A DNA stretch of 64,000 bases from assembly GCA_038230395.1 (NCBI GenBank), contig JBBRNI010000005.1, positions 9,464 through 73,463 on the forward strand, written 5' to 3'. Below, one piece after another: positions 43,098 to 51,418 of the stretch; position 1 is the stretch's first letter, and the number at the start of each line of letters is the position of its first letter. A model generated the notes under the pieces. The model had not been told where the DNA came from and did not search any database. It worked only from the letters and a program-made list of their open reading frames with translations. The DNA comes from JBDSWU01 sp038230395. Lineage in GTDB: Bacteria; Patescibacteriota; Saccharimonadia; Saccharimonadales; UBA4665. The position numbers and the translations under genes were made by a program.

Positions 43098-44370
43098 AGT
43101 CGGGCCTCCTGAATGCCTGTAAGTTACGGCTTGGTCGGTTCGAGAGTTCAACAGCGCGGGGAGAACTAAGCGCTGTGTAACGCGAAACCTGAAAGACTAA
43201 GCCCACAGCTGCCGCAATAAAGACCACACTAGTGCCCCCATAGCTAATAAACGGTAAGGTTATGCCCTTGAGCGGTAATAGTCCGACCATTGCGCCAATA
43301 TTAATCAACGACTGGACACTTAGCCACGCTAGTACGCCAATCACCAGTAGCCTGCTAAAGGCATCACTAGAACGTTCTGCAATCGTCTTGAGCCGGCTAA
43401 AGAAGCCCACAAAAACAGCCAGTAAAATGACACTTCCGATAAAGCCGAACTTTTCAGCAAATATAGCAAATATAGAGTCATTGGCAGCCTCCGGTACATA
43501 GCCATAGGCCTGTGCTCCACCCCCGAGACCAGCACCAACAATACCGCCACTACCAACACTAATCAATGCCTGACAGGCCTGATACCCGGCGTTCTGGCAA
43601 TCTGATTCTGGATGCATAAAGGTTGTCAAACGCTGACGTCGGTAGCCAGATGGCAAAATCACTAAGGCCAAACCAATCGCTAATATGCCAGCGAACATCA
43701 TCAAACGTTTCATCGGCAAGCCAGCTATAAAACACATCGTGCCGGCCATAGCTACCATAACGCCCATCGACCCGAGATCTGATTGGGCATGTAGTTTTTG
43801 TGGGCCAGCAATAATAATACCCATAACGACAATAGCAATAATCAACGGTTTAAATGTTTTAGCACTATCCGATAATAATTTAGAGCTAATCCGCTCGGCT
43901 AAAAAGCCAGCTAGCGCGATAAGCACGGCGAACTTTACAAGCTCAACTGACTGAAACGACAAGCTACCACCAAGCCTTACCCACCGGTGCGCAGGATAAG
44001 CTGGGTTTACTGGTAACAATAGTGCGAGCATGGTAGCTACCCCGGCTAATATTAATAGCGGCTTGTAGGCTTGACGCCACCACCTGAGCGGCACTTGAGC
44101 GGTAGCAATAAAGGCCACAATACTAAGCGTAATAGCCAGTAGCTGTTTGCCAACATAGTAGGTGTTACTTACGTGGTTAGCTACTGCCAGCGCCGGGCTA
44201 ATTGCATACACCACCACTAACCCTGTAGCCAGCAATATGGCACTGAATATTAGTAACCAATAATCTGGACGGTGTCGCCTACCGAGGTTAAGTTCTGTCG
44301 ATTGACGCGTCAATGGTCGCCTACTTCTTTGGCTTCTCATGCGGCTGCTAGGTGGCACCTGCGGCCCCAT
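43093..44370 (-). CDS. ftsW: FtsW/RodA-family lipid II polymerase
   Basis: A 425-residue SEDS protein with about ten membrane helices after a basic start. It shows ISVGSGGIVGAGLGGG, PEAANDSIFAIFAEKFGFIG and the signature LPLKGITLPFISYGGTS. SEDS proteins polymerise glycan strands together with a class B PBP, here the FtsI-like protein. The start ATG 44370 follows GAGGAG near the mraY end; the stop overlaps the murG start. Confidence 0.93.
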   Translation of the reverse strand: MGPQVPPSSRMRSQRSRRPLTRQSTELNLGRRHRPDYWLLIFSAILLATGLVVVYAISPALAVANHVSNTYYVGKQLLAITLSIVAFIATAQVPLRWWRQAYKPLLILAGVATMLALLLPVNPAYPAHRWVRLGGSLSFQSVELVKFAVLIALAGFLAERISSKLLSDSAKTFKPLIIAIVVMGIIIAGPQKLHAQSDLGSMGVMVAMAGTMCFIAGLPMKRLMMFAGILAIGLALVILPSGYRRQRLTTFMHPESDCQNAGYQACQALISVGSGGIVGAGLGGGAQAYGYVPEAANDSIFAIFAEKFGFIGSVILLAVFVGFFSRLKTIAERSSDAFSRLLVIGVLAWLSVQSLINIGAMVGLLPLKGITLPFISYGGTSVVFIAAAVGLVFQVSRYTALSSPRAVELSNRPSRNLQAFRRPDY

Positions 44371-44373
44371 GGC

Positions 44374-45414
44374 TTAAACTCCCCGTCCCAAAAGAAAGAC
44401 CATAATCCCCAGCACACCAGAGACTTGGCCCAAAATCCAAAAACGCATTGTGACCTTTGTTTCAGGCCAACCGATAGCTTCGAAGTGGTGATGGATAGGT
44501 GATGATAAAAACACTTTTTTACCATTACGTAATTTTCTCGAAGTCCGGTTAATAATAACTGAGCCCGTTTCCATTACATATACAGCCCCAATAATTGGAA
44601 GTACGTAAATAGTATCTGTTTGCAAGGCGATAATACCCAAGGCAGTACCTAATGCAAACGAGCCAACATCCCCCATAAAGAACCGAGCCGGATAAATGTT
44701 GAACCACGTGTAGCTAAGTAATGCGCCAATAATGGTCAGGCAAAAAGCCGCTAAGGCATACTTGCCTTCGATGACACAGATTAAGGCGTAGGCCGCGAAC
44801 GAAGAAGTCAGCAAGCCACCCGCTAGGCCATCAAGTCCATCGCTAATATTAACGGAGTTAGCTGTAGCGATTACCACTAACCAAAACAAACCAATCACTA
44901 AGGCTCCGATGTGCCAGTGGTGAATGATTGGCAAGTAGACTGATGTAACCCCTAACTTGTTATAAAACCACCAACCGCCAGCTAGTAGAACTACGCTGTA
45001 CAAGGCAAATTTAACAGAAGCAGTCATTCCAGCGACTTTGCTAGTTCCACGGATATTCATAATATCGTCAACGAGCCCAATAAAGCCGGCAGCCAACATA
45101 CCTGCCAGCGGTAGCCATGTTTCACTCCGGTGCAGGTTACCAAATAGCGTTACAAGTGTAATAGCCGCGATAAATATCAAACCAGCCATATTTGGTACGT
45201 TTCGCTTGTGCTTGGCGGCGTGTAGCTTGGCGTAGACAGTTGCTGCCCCGCCCGACCAGGCTTCTGTACGCTGCTTTTTCCACCATTCATGTTTATAGGC
45301 TAAATTTGTGAAGACTGGCGTCAGCGCCATTGCTAGCAAAAAGCTCAAAAAACCAAGCAAGAAGATATGCACTAGGGTGTTGGTGTGGACGGCTATATAC
45401 AATGTTTTTGACAT
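44374..45414 (-). CDS. mraY: MraY, phospho-MurNAc-pentapeptide transferase
   Basis: A 346-residue polytopic membrane enzyme that makes lipid I from UDP-MurNAc-pentapeptide and undecaprenyl phosphate. It shows GLVDDIMNI (catalytic Asp pair), ANSVNISDGLDGLAGG, FMGDVGSFALG and the HHH loop SSPIHHHFEAIGW. All are intact. It lies between ftsI and ftsW, 3 nt before the ftsW ATG. A TATACT lies 16 nt upstream of the start. Confidence 0.95.
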   Translation of the reverse strand: MSKTLYIAVHTNTLVHIFLLGFLSFLLAMALTPVFTNLAYKHEWWKKQRTEAWSGGAATVYAKLHAAKHKRNVPNMAGLIFIAAITLVTLFGNLHRSETWLPLAGMLAAGFIGLVDDIMNIRGTSKVAGMTASVKFALYSVVLLAGGWWFYNKLGVTSVYLPIIHHWHIGALVIGLFWLVVIATANSVNISDGLDGLAGGLLTSSFAAYALICVIEGKYALAAFCLTIIGALLSYTWFNIYPARFFMGDVGSFALGTALGIIALQTDTIYVLPIIGAVYVMETGSVIINRTSRKLRNGKKVFLSSPIHHHFEAIGWPETKVTMRFWILGQVSGVLGIMVFLLGRGV

Positions 45415-45453
45415 GATGAAATTTGTACTAAGTATACCATTTCACACGATAAT

Positions 45454-47226
45454 TTACTGCTTAGGTGACACATAAGAATTATTAATTAACATATGCGCCA
45501 AATTAACAAAGACCGGCTGAGCCGCCGCCGTACCTGCATAATAGTCAACAACCGGTTTCTGCATGTAAACACATATAACGTACTGCACTTTGTTGCCGCC
45601 AACAAATCCTAAATAGGTTCCGTTGAATTCTGTATCTGAATAAACTCCTTTAACAGCCAGCTGCGCGGTACCAGTTTTGCCACCAACGATATACTTTGTC
45701 TGATCAAAAGCTGGCTGTGGATTGTGATGCTGCAACGAATACTGTAACATCGGTGCTAAAGCCTGTCCGGTCGACACCTTAAAATCATTGGATTTTACTA
45801 TTTTGGATGATTGCGGTGTGGATTTACCACTACTGTCAGTCACAGCGTCAACAAGATGTGGCTGATAATAAGTACCGCCATTAAGCACTGCTGAGAGGGC
45901 TGCGGACATCTGGATCGGAGTAGTTAATATGGCCTGGCCAAATGACGTCTCGGCATAAGTCAGGTTGATTGCTGAGCCAGTATCATTAGGGCCAGTAACT
46001 AGTCCGCCGGACTCGTAGCCCTGCTCTACGCCAGTTGGTTTGTTAAACATGTAGTGATTTGTTAAGTAGTCATACCAGGCCGCACGGGCTTTGGTGTTTA
46101 TCTCGCCGCCACCCATTTGCATCAACTCCCAAGTAGCGCCGGTGTTGAGTGACAAGTTAAGCAAATCATAGAGACTTTTAGTGCCTGCACCGCCGTCTTC
46201 CTCGACGTTCTTGATGGTAAAGCCATCAACTAACCAGTGCGCCGGATCGTAGTAGGTTGTACCAGGCTGAATAACGCCCTGGTCCAGTGCGGCGGCTGTA
46301 GTCAGCGCCTTCATGATCGAACCAGGTTCAATTGGATCACTGACTGCCCCATTTTGAAAAATGTTTGGGTCTGTGACTTTAGAATATTGTGATGGGTCAT
46401 AAGACGGGAAATTAGCCATAGCTTTAATCGCACCACTGTTAACGTCCATTATCAGCGCGCTAGCGCGCTGAGTATGGGTCTTTTCAGCACCTTGCTGCAA
46501 TATTGCTTCTAGCTGGTGCTGCATAGCTAAGTCAATTGTGAGCGTGACATCAGTGCCATTTTGAGGCGCGACCTCGATATTATCTTTGCTAGCCGCCAGG
46601 GGTACTCCACTAATATCGGTAATCGCCCGCAACTGGCCAGGCACACCGCTCAGCTGTTTGTTGAGCGCCTGCTCCACGCCATATTCTCCAGTACCATTAT
46701 CACTTACAAAACCAAGTTCCTGCCCAGCAAGCGCACCCTGTGGGTAAGTACGGTAATTTTGAGCTTGGGCGCCCACACCTGGGTACCTGAGCGCTAAGAC
46801 TTTGGCTTGATTGTCACTGTTAAGGCGCTTAGCCAGCACGACGTAGCGAGTATTTTTAGCTTTCAACAGATCACTGTAAGTTTTTGATTGGCCTCCTATA
46901 ATACTAGCCAGCTTCGCCGCTACCACATCTGGATGCTTAATAAATGTTGGGTCAGCGTAGAGCGTGTATAGCTGCTCGTTTAGGACAATTGCAACCGTAC
47001 TATTACCGTCATGGGCAGAGATAATACCGCGAGACGCTGGAATCTGATACTGCTTGAGTTGGTCGCTGAGAGCGGCGTTTTTATAGTGGTCATATCGTAT
47101 GATTTGGACGTAGAATAATCGCACAACTACGACCGCGAACAACACTAATAACACGCCATACCAGATGCGAACACGGCGGACGGCGACTGCTGCTTCAGAT
47201 AAAGTATTTGTGTTTGGCAATGCCAT
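45454..47226 (-). CDS. ftsI: Class B penicillin-binding protein (FtsI/PBP3-like)
   Basis: A 590-residue septal transpeptidase. A single membrane helix (~18-40) precedes a pedestal domain and a transpeptidase with SxxK at PGSIMKALT, SxN at LSLNTGATW and KTG at VGGKTGTAQ, all present. It cross-links new glycan with FtsW. Start: ATG 47226 is preferred because the upstream ATG at 47235 is part of an extended -10 (TGCTATAAT) ending 7 nt before 47226. The ftsL-like gene is just upstream. Confidence 0.93.
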   Translation of the reverse strand: MALPNTNTLSEAAVAVRRVRIWYGVLLVLFAVVVVRLFYVQIIRYDHYKNAALSDQLKQYQIPASRGIISAHDGNSTVAIVLNEQLYTLYADPTFIKHPDVVAAKLASIIGGQSKTYSDLLKAKNTRYVVLAKRLNSDNQAKVLALRYPGVGAQAQNYRTYPQGALAGQELGFVSDNGTGEYGVEQALNKQLSGVPGQLRAITDISGVPLAASKDNIEVAPQNGTDVTLTIDLAMQHQLEAILQQGAEKTHTQRASALIMDVNSGAIKAMANFPSYDPSQYSKVTDPNIFQNGAVSDPIEPGSIMKALTTAAALDQGVIQPGTTYYDPAHWLVDGFTIKNVEEDGGAGTKSLYDLLNLSLNTGATWELMQMGGGEINTKARAAWYDYLTNHYMFNKPTGVEQGYESGGLVTGPNDTGSAINLTYAETSFGQAILTTPIQMSAALSAVLNGGTYYQPHLVDAVTDSSGKSTPQSSKIVKSNDFKVSTGQALAPMLQYSLQHHNPQPAFDQTKYIVGGKTGTAQLAVKGVYSDTEFNGTYLGFVGGNKVQYVICVYMQKPVVDYYAGTAAAQPVFVNLAHMLINNSYVSPKQ

Positions 47227-47233
47227 TACTACC

Positions 47234-47242
47234 ATTATAGCA
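47234..47242 (-). promoter_or_regulatory. Extended -10 of ftsI inside the division cluster
   Basis: TGCTATAAT on the minus strand, 7 nt before ATG 47226. It allows transcription of ftsI onward independently of mraZ. Confidence 0.55.
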
Positions 47243-47249
47243 GTGCTAG

Positions 47250-47621
47250 CTAGTTTGTGACTGTATCGCTTGGCGCGACTGGCACTAGGGCTTTTGCTTC
47301 TGTACTGTTTTGAACACGCGCTAATGCTTGCAAACGAGCTGAAGCAACCTGCAAATCAGCGTTTTGGTTCTTGAGTGAAGTTTGGTGCTGTTGTAAGCCG
47401 TTAATCTGGTAACCGTAGGCATTAGTTTTAGTTACCTGCGTCAGATACAGCAAGCCAAGTAAGCAGGCTAAAACGATCAGAATAATGCTGTTACTAATCG
47501 GGCCAAAGGCACGAGTGGCTTCGCGGAGACTAACAGTGTTTTGATTACGGCCAGTGAACTGAGATCGACTTGCCCTGGCGGGCGAGCGATGATTCATGGC
47601 GAGGCTACTTGAATATGTCAT
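47250..47621 (-). CDS. ftsL: FtsL-like small division protein
   Basis: A 123-residue bitopic protein: a basic cytoplasmic tail (~45 residues), a membrane helix (SIILIVLACLLGLLYL) and an outer coiled coil (LQQHQTSLKNQNADLQVASA). This architecture, size and position between rsmH and ftsI match FtsL, which activates the FtsW-FtsI synthase. FtsL sequences diverge quickly, so the call depends on context. An unusual structured, A-rich leader of about 130 nt separates it from the gene upstream. Confidence 0.75.
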   Translation of the reverse strand: MTYSSSLAMNHRSPARASRSQFTGRNQNTVSLREATRAFGPISNSIILIVLACLLGLLYLTQVTKTNAYGYQINGLQQHQTSLKNQNADLQVASARLQALARVQNSTEAKALVPVAPSDTVTN

Positions 47622-47711
47622 AAGATGAGGCTTGTTTTGTTTATTTTTATTTTTTGTTTTGGGTTTTTAGTTTTTTGTTTTGGCTCAGCTTTTAGGCTGA
47701 AATTTGGTGTT

Positions 47712-47738
47712 CCGGACCCAGAATTTTGCTGGGCCCGG
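47712..47738 (-). promoter_or_regulatory. Stable hairpin in the ftsL leader
   Basis: On the minus strand CCGGGCCCAG, 7-nt loop, CTGGGTCCGG: ten pairs including one G-U. A second small hairpin (TCAGC/GCTGA) follows. There is no U-tract. After it, the leader is almost only A and C until the ftsL ATG. Confidence 0.5.
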
Positions 47739-47750
47739 CCCCCTTCTTAC

Positions 47751-47810
47751 TTAGACGACTTTGACGACGACTTTGTAAGAGCGGGAGGTGCTCTTGATGC
47801 GGATTGGCAT
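47751..47810 (-). CDS. 19-residue basic peptide coupled to rsmH
   Basis: ATG 47810 overlaps the rsmH stop (TAATG), and the frame encodes MPIRIKSTSRSYKVVVKVV before TAA. It is directly followed by the stable hairpin of the ftsL leader. It could be a leader peptide that meters ribosomes into this hairpin. Too short to prove as a gene. Confidence 0.35.
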   Translation of the reverse strand: MPIRIKSTSRSYKVVVKVV

Positions 47811-48766
47811 TAGGCATTCCCTTCTTTGTTTTTATTTTTCACTGCGGCTCGTAACTTGGCGCTACGGGCTCGCGGATTAGTGACGGTTTCGGTGGGGTCA
47901 GCTGACACGGGACGCTTGGTCAGTATCTGGATATCAGCGTCGTAACGCTCGCCACCAGCTTCCGCAAACGCCCGTTTGACCAAACGATCTTCGAGGCTGT
48001 GGAAACTAATGATGGCTATCCTTCCTCCTGGTTTCAGCAGACTTAGCCATAATGGCAAAGCTTCTGTGAGGAGACCCAACTCATCGTTAACAGCGATTCT
48101 GAGTGCCTGAAATGTACGGGTTGCCGGGTGAACCCTACTATGTCCGGGCCAGGCTTTCGCAGCTAGTGCCGCCAGTTGCTCAGTAGTCGACAACAATTGT
48201 TGAGATCTGTGAGCAATTATGGCTTGTGCTATCTGCCGGGCCTTTGGCTCTTGGCCATAGCGGGTCAGAATGTCTGATATTGCTGTTTCGCTGTAGGTGT
48301 TAACGATGGTTGCGGCGGTCAATTCCTGTCGCTGGTCCATGCGCATGTCGAGCGGTCCATTGCTTGCTATAGCAAAGCCGCGACTAGCCTCGTTTAGATG
48401 TGGTGACGATACTCCAAGGTCCGCCAAAATTAGGTCAAACTTCCTAAGAGAGGTTGTGAGGCTTCTCGTAGCAGTCAGAAAATCTTCTGAAAGCAGCTCT
48501 ATTATGTCAGTGCTGTTATTTTCGGTAGCGCCAAGCGTGTTAAATCGACTATGCAATGCACGTATGGCGTTCTCGTCACGGTCGACGAGCACACTGTCAG
48601 CGTAGTTATGGGTTATATCCAGTATGGCGCTGGCGTGCCCACCGTATCCAGCTGTCAGGTCGAGATAAGAATCTCCGGGCTGAGGGGCTAAATACTGCAG
48701 GACTTCGTCAAGCAGAACTGGAATATGCAATGTTTGGTTATTATTTTGGTTTTTGTTTTGGTGCAT
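47810..48766 (-). CDS. rsmH: 16S rRNA m4C1402 methyltransferase RsmH (MraW)
   Basis: About 318 residues. SAM site YLDLTAGYGGHASAIL, then LVDRDENAIRAL, FDLILADLGVSSPHL, and NDELGLLTEAL with ISFHSLEDRLVKRAF near the C-terminus; all are family landmarks. Start ATG 48766 is used, giving MHQNKNQNNNQTLHIPVLLDE. The Asn/Gln/Lys-rich start is encoded by the same A-rich repeat seen in nearby leaders. A frame open up to 48835 lacks a ribosome-binding site. Confidence 0.94.
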   Translation of the reverse strand: MHQNKNQNNNQTLHIPVLLDEVLQYLAPQPGDSYLDLTAGYGGHASAILDITHNYADSVLVDRDENAIRALHSRFNTLGATENNSTDIIELLSEDFLTATRSLTTSLRKFDLILADLGVSSPHLNEASRGFAIASNGPLDMRMDQRQELTAATIVNTYSETAISDILTRYGQEPKARQIAQAIIAHRSQQLLSTTEQLAALAAKAWPGHSRVHPATRTFQALRIAVNDELGLLTEALPLWLSLLKPGGRIAIISFHSLEDRLVKRAFAEAGGERYDADIQILTKRPVSADPTETVTNPRARSAKLRAAVKNKNKEGNA

Positions 48767-49229
48767 CTTGATCTTGTTTTTGTTTTTAGTGGATTGCCCT
48801 CGTGATGCGACTATGCGCCCACTACTGCGTTCCAACGCGCAAGGTTTTGCTATCCGAGGGGCTTATGCGCCCTGCGGTTGGCTAACCCTTGCTTTGCAAG
48901 GTCACCTAATCAGCAATCAACTATTTGTTTTTTTGTGGTTTTTGTTTTTGTGTATTCCTAAGCTGATAGTTATTGACGAGGGTCATTGCTGACTAGTCAG
49001 AACGTTGGCCGAGGAAAAAGTTTTGAGAGACTTATGTGTGAGGTGGAGTTTTGGGAGGTGTTTTAAAAGGTGCAAGATTTTTTATTCTGGTTTTCTCTTA
49101 ATTTTCCAGTTGTTGATTGCCGAATAGGCAAACTCGAGTGTCTAGTACTGCATCGCAGCACTTGAACAAGTGTTTTGTATTCGTTTTTGTTTCTAGTTGT
49201 TAATGATCAGCAATTATATGTGCAATGGC
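48767..49229. other. Long gap between mraZ and rsmH with A-rich tracts and palindromes
   Basis: 463 bp with no gene; mraZ and rsmH are normally adjacent. On the transcribed minus strand it contains CACAAAAACAAAAACC-type tracts (about 48925-48957 and 49170-49190). It also contains a perfect 12-bp palindrome CTGACTAGTCAG (48989-49000), and CACTTG-TT-CAAGTG next to CTGC-GAT-GCAG. A second promoter or a processed leader is possible. Confidence 0.5.
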
Positions 49230-49589
49230 TCAAGCAGCTAACAGCCGCCAATACTGGCCAACGCCTACAGCAACAACATTGCGAGTAATACCAGCGTAAT
49301 CGAGCAAATGTTGCTCAAGTGTCACGCGGCCTTGCTTGCCGTCAGGCTGCTGCTCAATTTTACCCATTCGGAATTGCACATTTAGATCAGCTATTCGCTC
49401 ATCCAATATGTCACCGGCTAGGCGTGGCTCCACGAGGTTTTCCCAGACATCCTTCGGGTAAAGATGCAGGTATTGACCAAATCCGCGTGTAACGACTGCT
49501 CCGCTTGCGAACTTATCACGAAGTTCAGGCGGTATGGTTAACCGACGCTTATCGTCAAGCTTGCGTTCGAAGTAGTCCACCGTGGCCAT
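49230..49589 (-). CDS. mraZ: MraZ transcriptional regulator
   Basis: A 119-residue protein with two SpoVT/AbrB-like halves (LDDKRRLTIPPELRDKF and QGRVTLEQHLLDYAGI). MraZ forms a ring that binds TGGGN repeats and represses the division cluster. It is ~20 residues shorter than E. coli MraZ. Three TGGG(T/G) sites lie ~90-130 bp upstream. It is the first gene of the cluster. Confidence 0.92.
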   Translation of the reverse strand: MATVDYFERKLDDKRRLTIPPELRDKFASGAVVTRGFGQYLHLYPKDVWENLVEPRLAGDILDERIADLNVQFRMGKIEQQPDGKQGRVTLEQHLLDYAGITRNVVAVGVGQYWRLLAA

Positions 49590-49679
49590 TTGGTTGCCCT
49601 TTGCGGTTAGCCTTGAGGTTTTTGTAAATTACTAGTGGTTTTTGTTTTGTGATTAGGAGCTGTTTTGGCTTCCTTTATT

Positions 49680-49718
49680 ACCCACTGCAATGAGTGTACT
49701 ACCCACCATCACCCCCCA
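49680..49718 (-). promoter_or_regulatory. Candidate MraZ operator
   Basis: On the minus strand TGGGG, TGGGT and TGGGT occur at 49718-49714, 49705-49701 and 49684-49680, each preceded by G. MraZ is known to bind repeated TGGGN boxes ahead of mraZ. Spacing here is irregular (8 and 16 nt), so the match is partial. Confidence 0.5.
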
Positions 49719-49785
49719 CAATACACAAACTACGAAAAAAGTGGTGTTTCTCACACCACTTTTCCACACTTGTTACACAGGTTAA

Positions 49786-50289
49786 CTACTTAGAGTGTTC
49801 GGGAGCTGCTGGTACGGTTACAATTCCGTTTCCTGGGGCGGTAGGCTCAAATACAATTGAAGTTCCAGGGCTTACAGGTGCAAGATCGGTAGGTGCTGAC
49901 ACTCCGACTTGACCGTCTGGAAGGTAGTCGGCGGTACGGTCCGTTACGCCATCTTGCTTCATTTGGTGCTGATACTGTTGATGTTCATTTCTTTCGATTC
50001 TACCAAATACGAAATCTTCTGCACTACGTATGCCGCCTAGAACGTCGCGGCCTGCTATCGCTGGAATGTTAGGAATGGCTGGTACTACGTGACTAGCGGC
50101 CACATTGCCCGATCCCAAAGCAACAGCTGCAATAAAACGACGAACTGCAAAGCGGTGATCGTTGATTTTAGGGGATAAGTCAACATGCTTGCCTGGGTGA
50201 TTAGGCTTCGTAGGGGCTTGACGTGCAGCTACACTCTGACGAGCAAGGCGTTCTGTATCTTCAAATGATGACTGAGTAGGTGTTTGCAT
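49786..50289 (-). CDS. Uncharacterised protein, Pro/Ala-rich
   Basis: A 167-residue protein with a basic first third (RLARQSVAARQAPTKPNHPG, then NDHRFAVRRFIAAVALGSGN). A short hydrophobic stretch (VPAIPNIPAIAG) and a polar His/Gln segment follow, then a Pro/Val-rich end. There is no signal peptide and no family match. It has a clear leaderless promoter. A second small unknown gene lies 38 bp upstream on the same strand. Confidence 0.55.
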   Translation of the reverse strand: MQTPTQSSFEDTERLARQSVAARQAPTKPNHPGKHVDLSPKINDHRFAVRRFIAAVALGSGNVAASHVVPAIPNIPAIAGRDVLGGIRSAEDFVFGRIERNEHQQYQHQMKQDGVTDRTADYLPDGQVGVSAPTDLAPVSPGTSIVFEPTAPGNGIVTVPAAPEHSK

Positions 50290-50295
50290 AAATTT

Positions 50296-50324
50296 ATACT
50301 ATCATATTAAATCAGATTAGTCAA
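50296..50324 (-). promoter_or_regulatory. Leaderless promoter of the 167-aa protein
   Basis: On the minus strand TTGACT (50324-50319), exactly 17-nt spacer, TAGTAT (50301-50296), 6 nt to ATG 50289. Confidence 0.65.
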
Positions 50325-50326
50325 GA

Positions 50327-50593
50327 TTAAAAGCGACCAGTTCGACCCGGTGTACGCTGGGCGACACTGTAGCTAATGTAGTGTGGAGCACTCTCTTCGC
50401 GCTCACGACGTAACGGGTTGTTGCCTTCTTGTGATAACTGGGTAGCAAACGCGAACGTTGGTTGACTTGGGACCACTACTTTGGCACTGCTACGATCAGG
50501 TAATTCAAGCATGCCGAAGGTTGCAGCGGCTGCCATAAGAACTAAACCAACTTGTTGGCTGATCTGGTCGAGTGATTTGGTAGTGGTCTTCAT
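50327..50593 (-). CDS. Small protein with one hydrophobic helix
   Basis: An 88-residue protein from ATG 50593. A short polar start (MKTTTKSLDQISQQ), a hydrophobic helix (VGLVLMAAAATFGMLEL) and a polar, Arg/Glu-rich remainder ending TPGRTGRF. It could be a membrane-anchored small protein or a secreted peptide. No family is recognised. A consensus promoter lies about 50 nt upstream. Confidence 0.5.
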   Translation of the reverse strand: MKTTTKSLDQISQQVGLVLMAAAATFGMLELPDRSSAKVVVPSQPTFAFATQLSQEGNNPLRREREESAPHYISYSVAQRTPGRTGRF

Positions 50594-50639
50594 GATTTTT
50601 ATATTTGTTTGAATGTTGGTTTTATTACATTCTAGGCTT

Positions 50640-50668
50640 AGCATAGCAAAACATATGCTTTTTGTCAA
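50640..50668 (-). promoter_or_regulatory. Consensus promoter of the 88-aa protein
   Basis: On the minus strand TTGACA (50668-50663), 17-nt spacer, TATGCT (50645-50640). The downstream leader (~40 nt) contains an immediate start-stop ATGTAA. Confidence 0.7.
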
Positions 50669-50707
50669 GCTTATGGTTATTGTGCTAATACTAGTTGTCT
50701 ACGTGTG

Positions 50708-51337
50708 CTACAGATCAATATCGAGTGGAAGACCGGTTTCGGGTTTGAGGAAAGTGATACCCTGAGCTTTTAATATTGCTTCAAAATGATCGTAAGTTTG
50801 CATGCGGGCTTCATCTCGCCAATGCCAATCATGGATCGGGATGATGTATTCTGGCTTAAATTCAAGGGCTATTTTGAGCGCCTTGACGCTAGTGCCCCAT
50901 GGACCAGTCATAGGCAGGGCGAGTATTGCCTTGGTTTCGCTAAAACTATGACTATCTCCCGGGTGAGTTAGCTGATCCATATAATGTACCCCAATTTCTT
51001 CTGGCTGCGGATACATAGGCTCTACTGATTCGTGTGGCGAATCGAAAATTTCAATGCCGGGCGACGAGTTATCAGTAGCGCTGATACCTAGCTTTGCCAG
51101 TGCCACCACGACTTCTGTAGGCGCAGTTATGAGCGCACCTGGAAATTGGACCAGTAGTGACTGTACAAAGCTTGGGCTAAAGTGGTCACCATGCTCATGG
51201 GTAATGATAATGTCGTCAAGTTGCATCAGCTGGTCAACCGGAAAAGATGATTCACTCATCATACCGGGGTCAAAAACCGCTGTTCTATCGGGTGTTTCAA
51301 CTAGTAAACACGAGTGAACGTATTTAGTTACTTTCAT
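50708..51337 (-). CDS. Metallo-beta-lactamase-fold hydrolase
   Basis: A 209-residue MBL-fold protein with the metal motif THEHGDHFSP, AVFDPG before it, HPGDSHSF as the second metal-binding His segment, and PIHDWHW near the end. The layout resembles UPF0173/UlaG-like hydrolases, whose substrates vary. The start at 51337 has GGAGA 8 nt upstream; ATG 51352 is an alternative. Cytoplasmic. Confidence 0.85.
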   Translation of the reverse strand: MKVTKYVHSCLLVETPDRTAVFDPGMMSESSFPVDQLMQLDDIIITHEHGDHFSPSFVQSLLVQFPGALITAPTEVVVALAKLGISATDNSSPGIEIFDSPHESVEPMYPQPEEIGVHYMDQLTHPGDSHSFSETKAILALPMTGPWGTSVKALKIALEFKPEYIIPIHDWHWRDEARMQTYDHFEAILKAQGITFLKPETGLPLDIDL

Positions 51338-51418
51338 TATATGTATCTCCATTAATCTAAATAGTAAAACTATTTATAACAGATGAAGTCGTTATGCTTT
51401 GTAAAAATATTGACAGCG

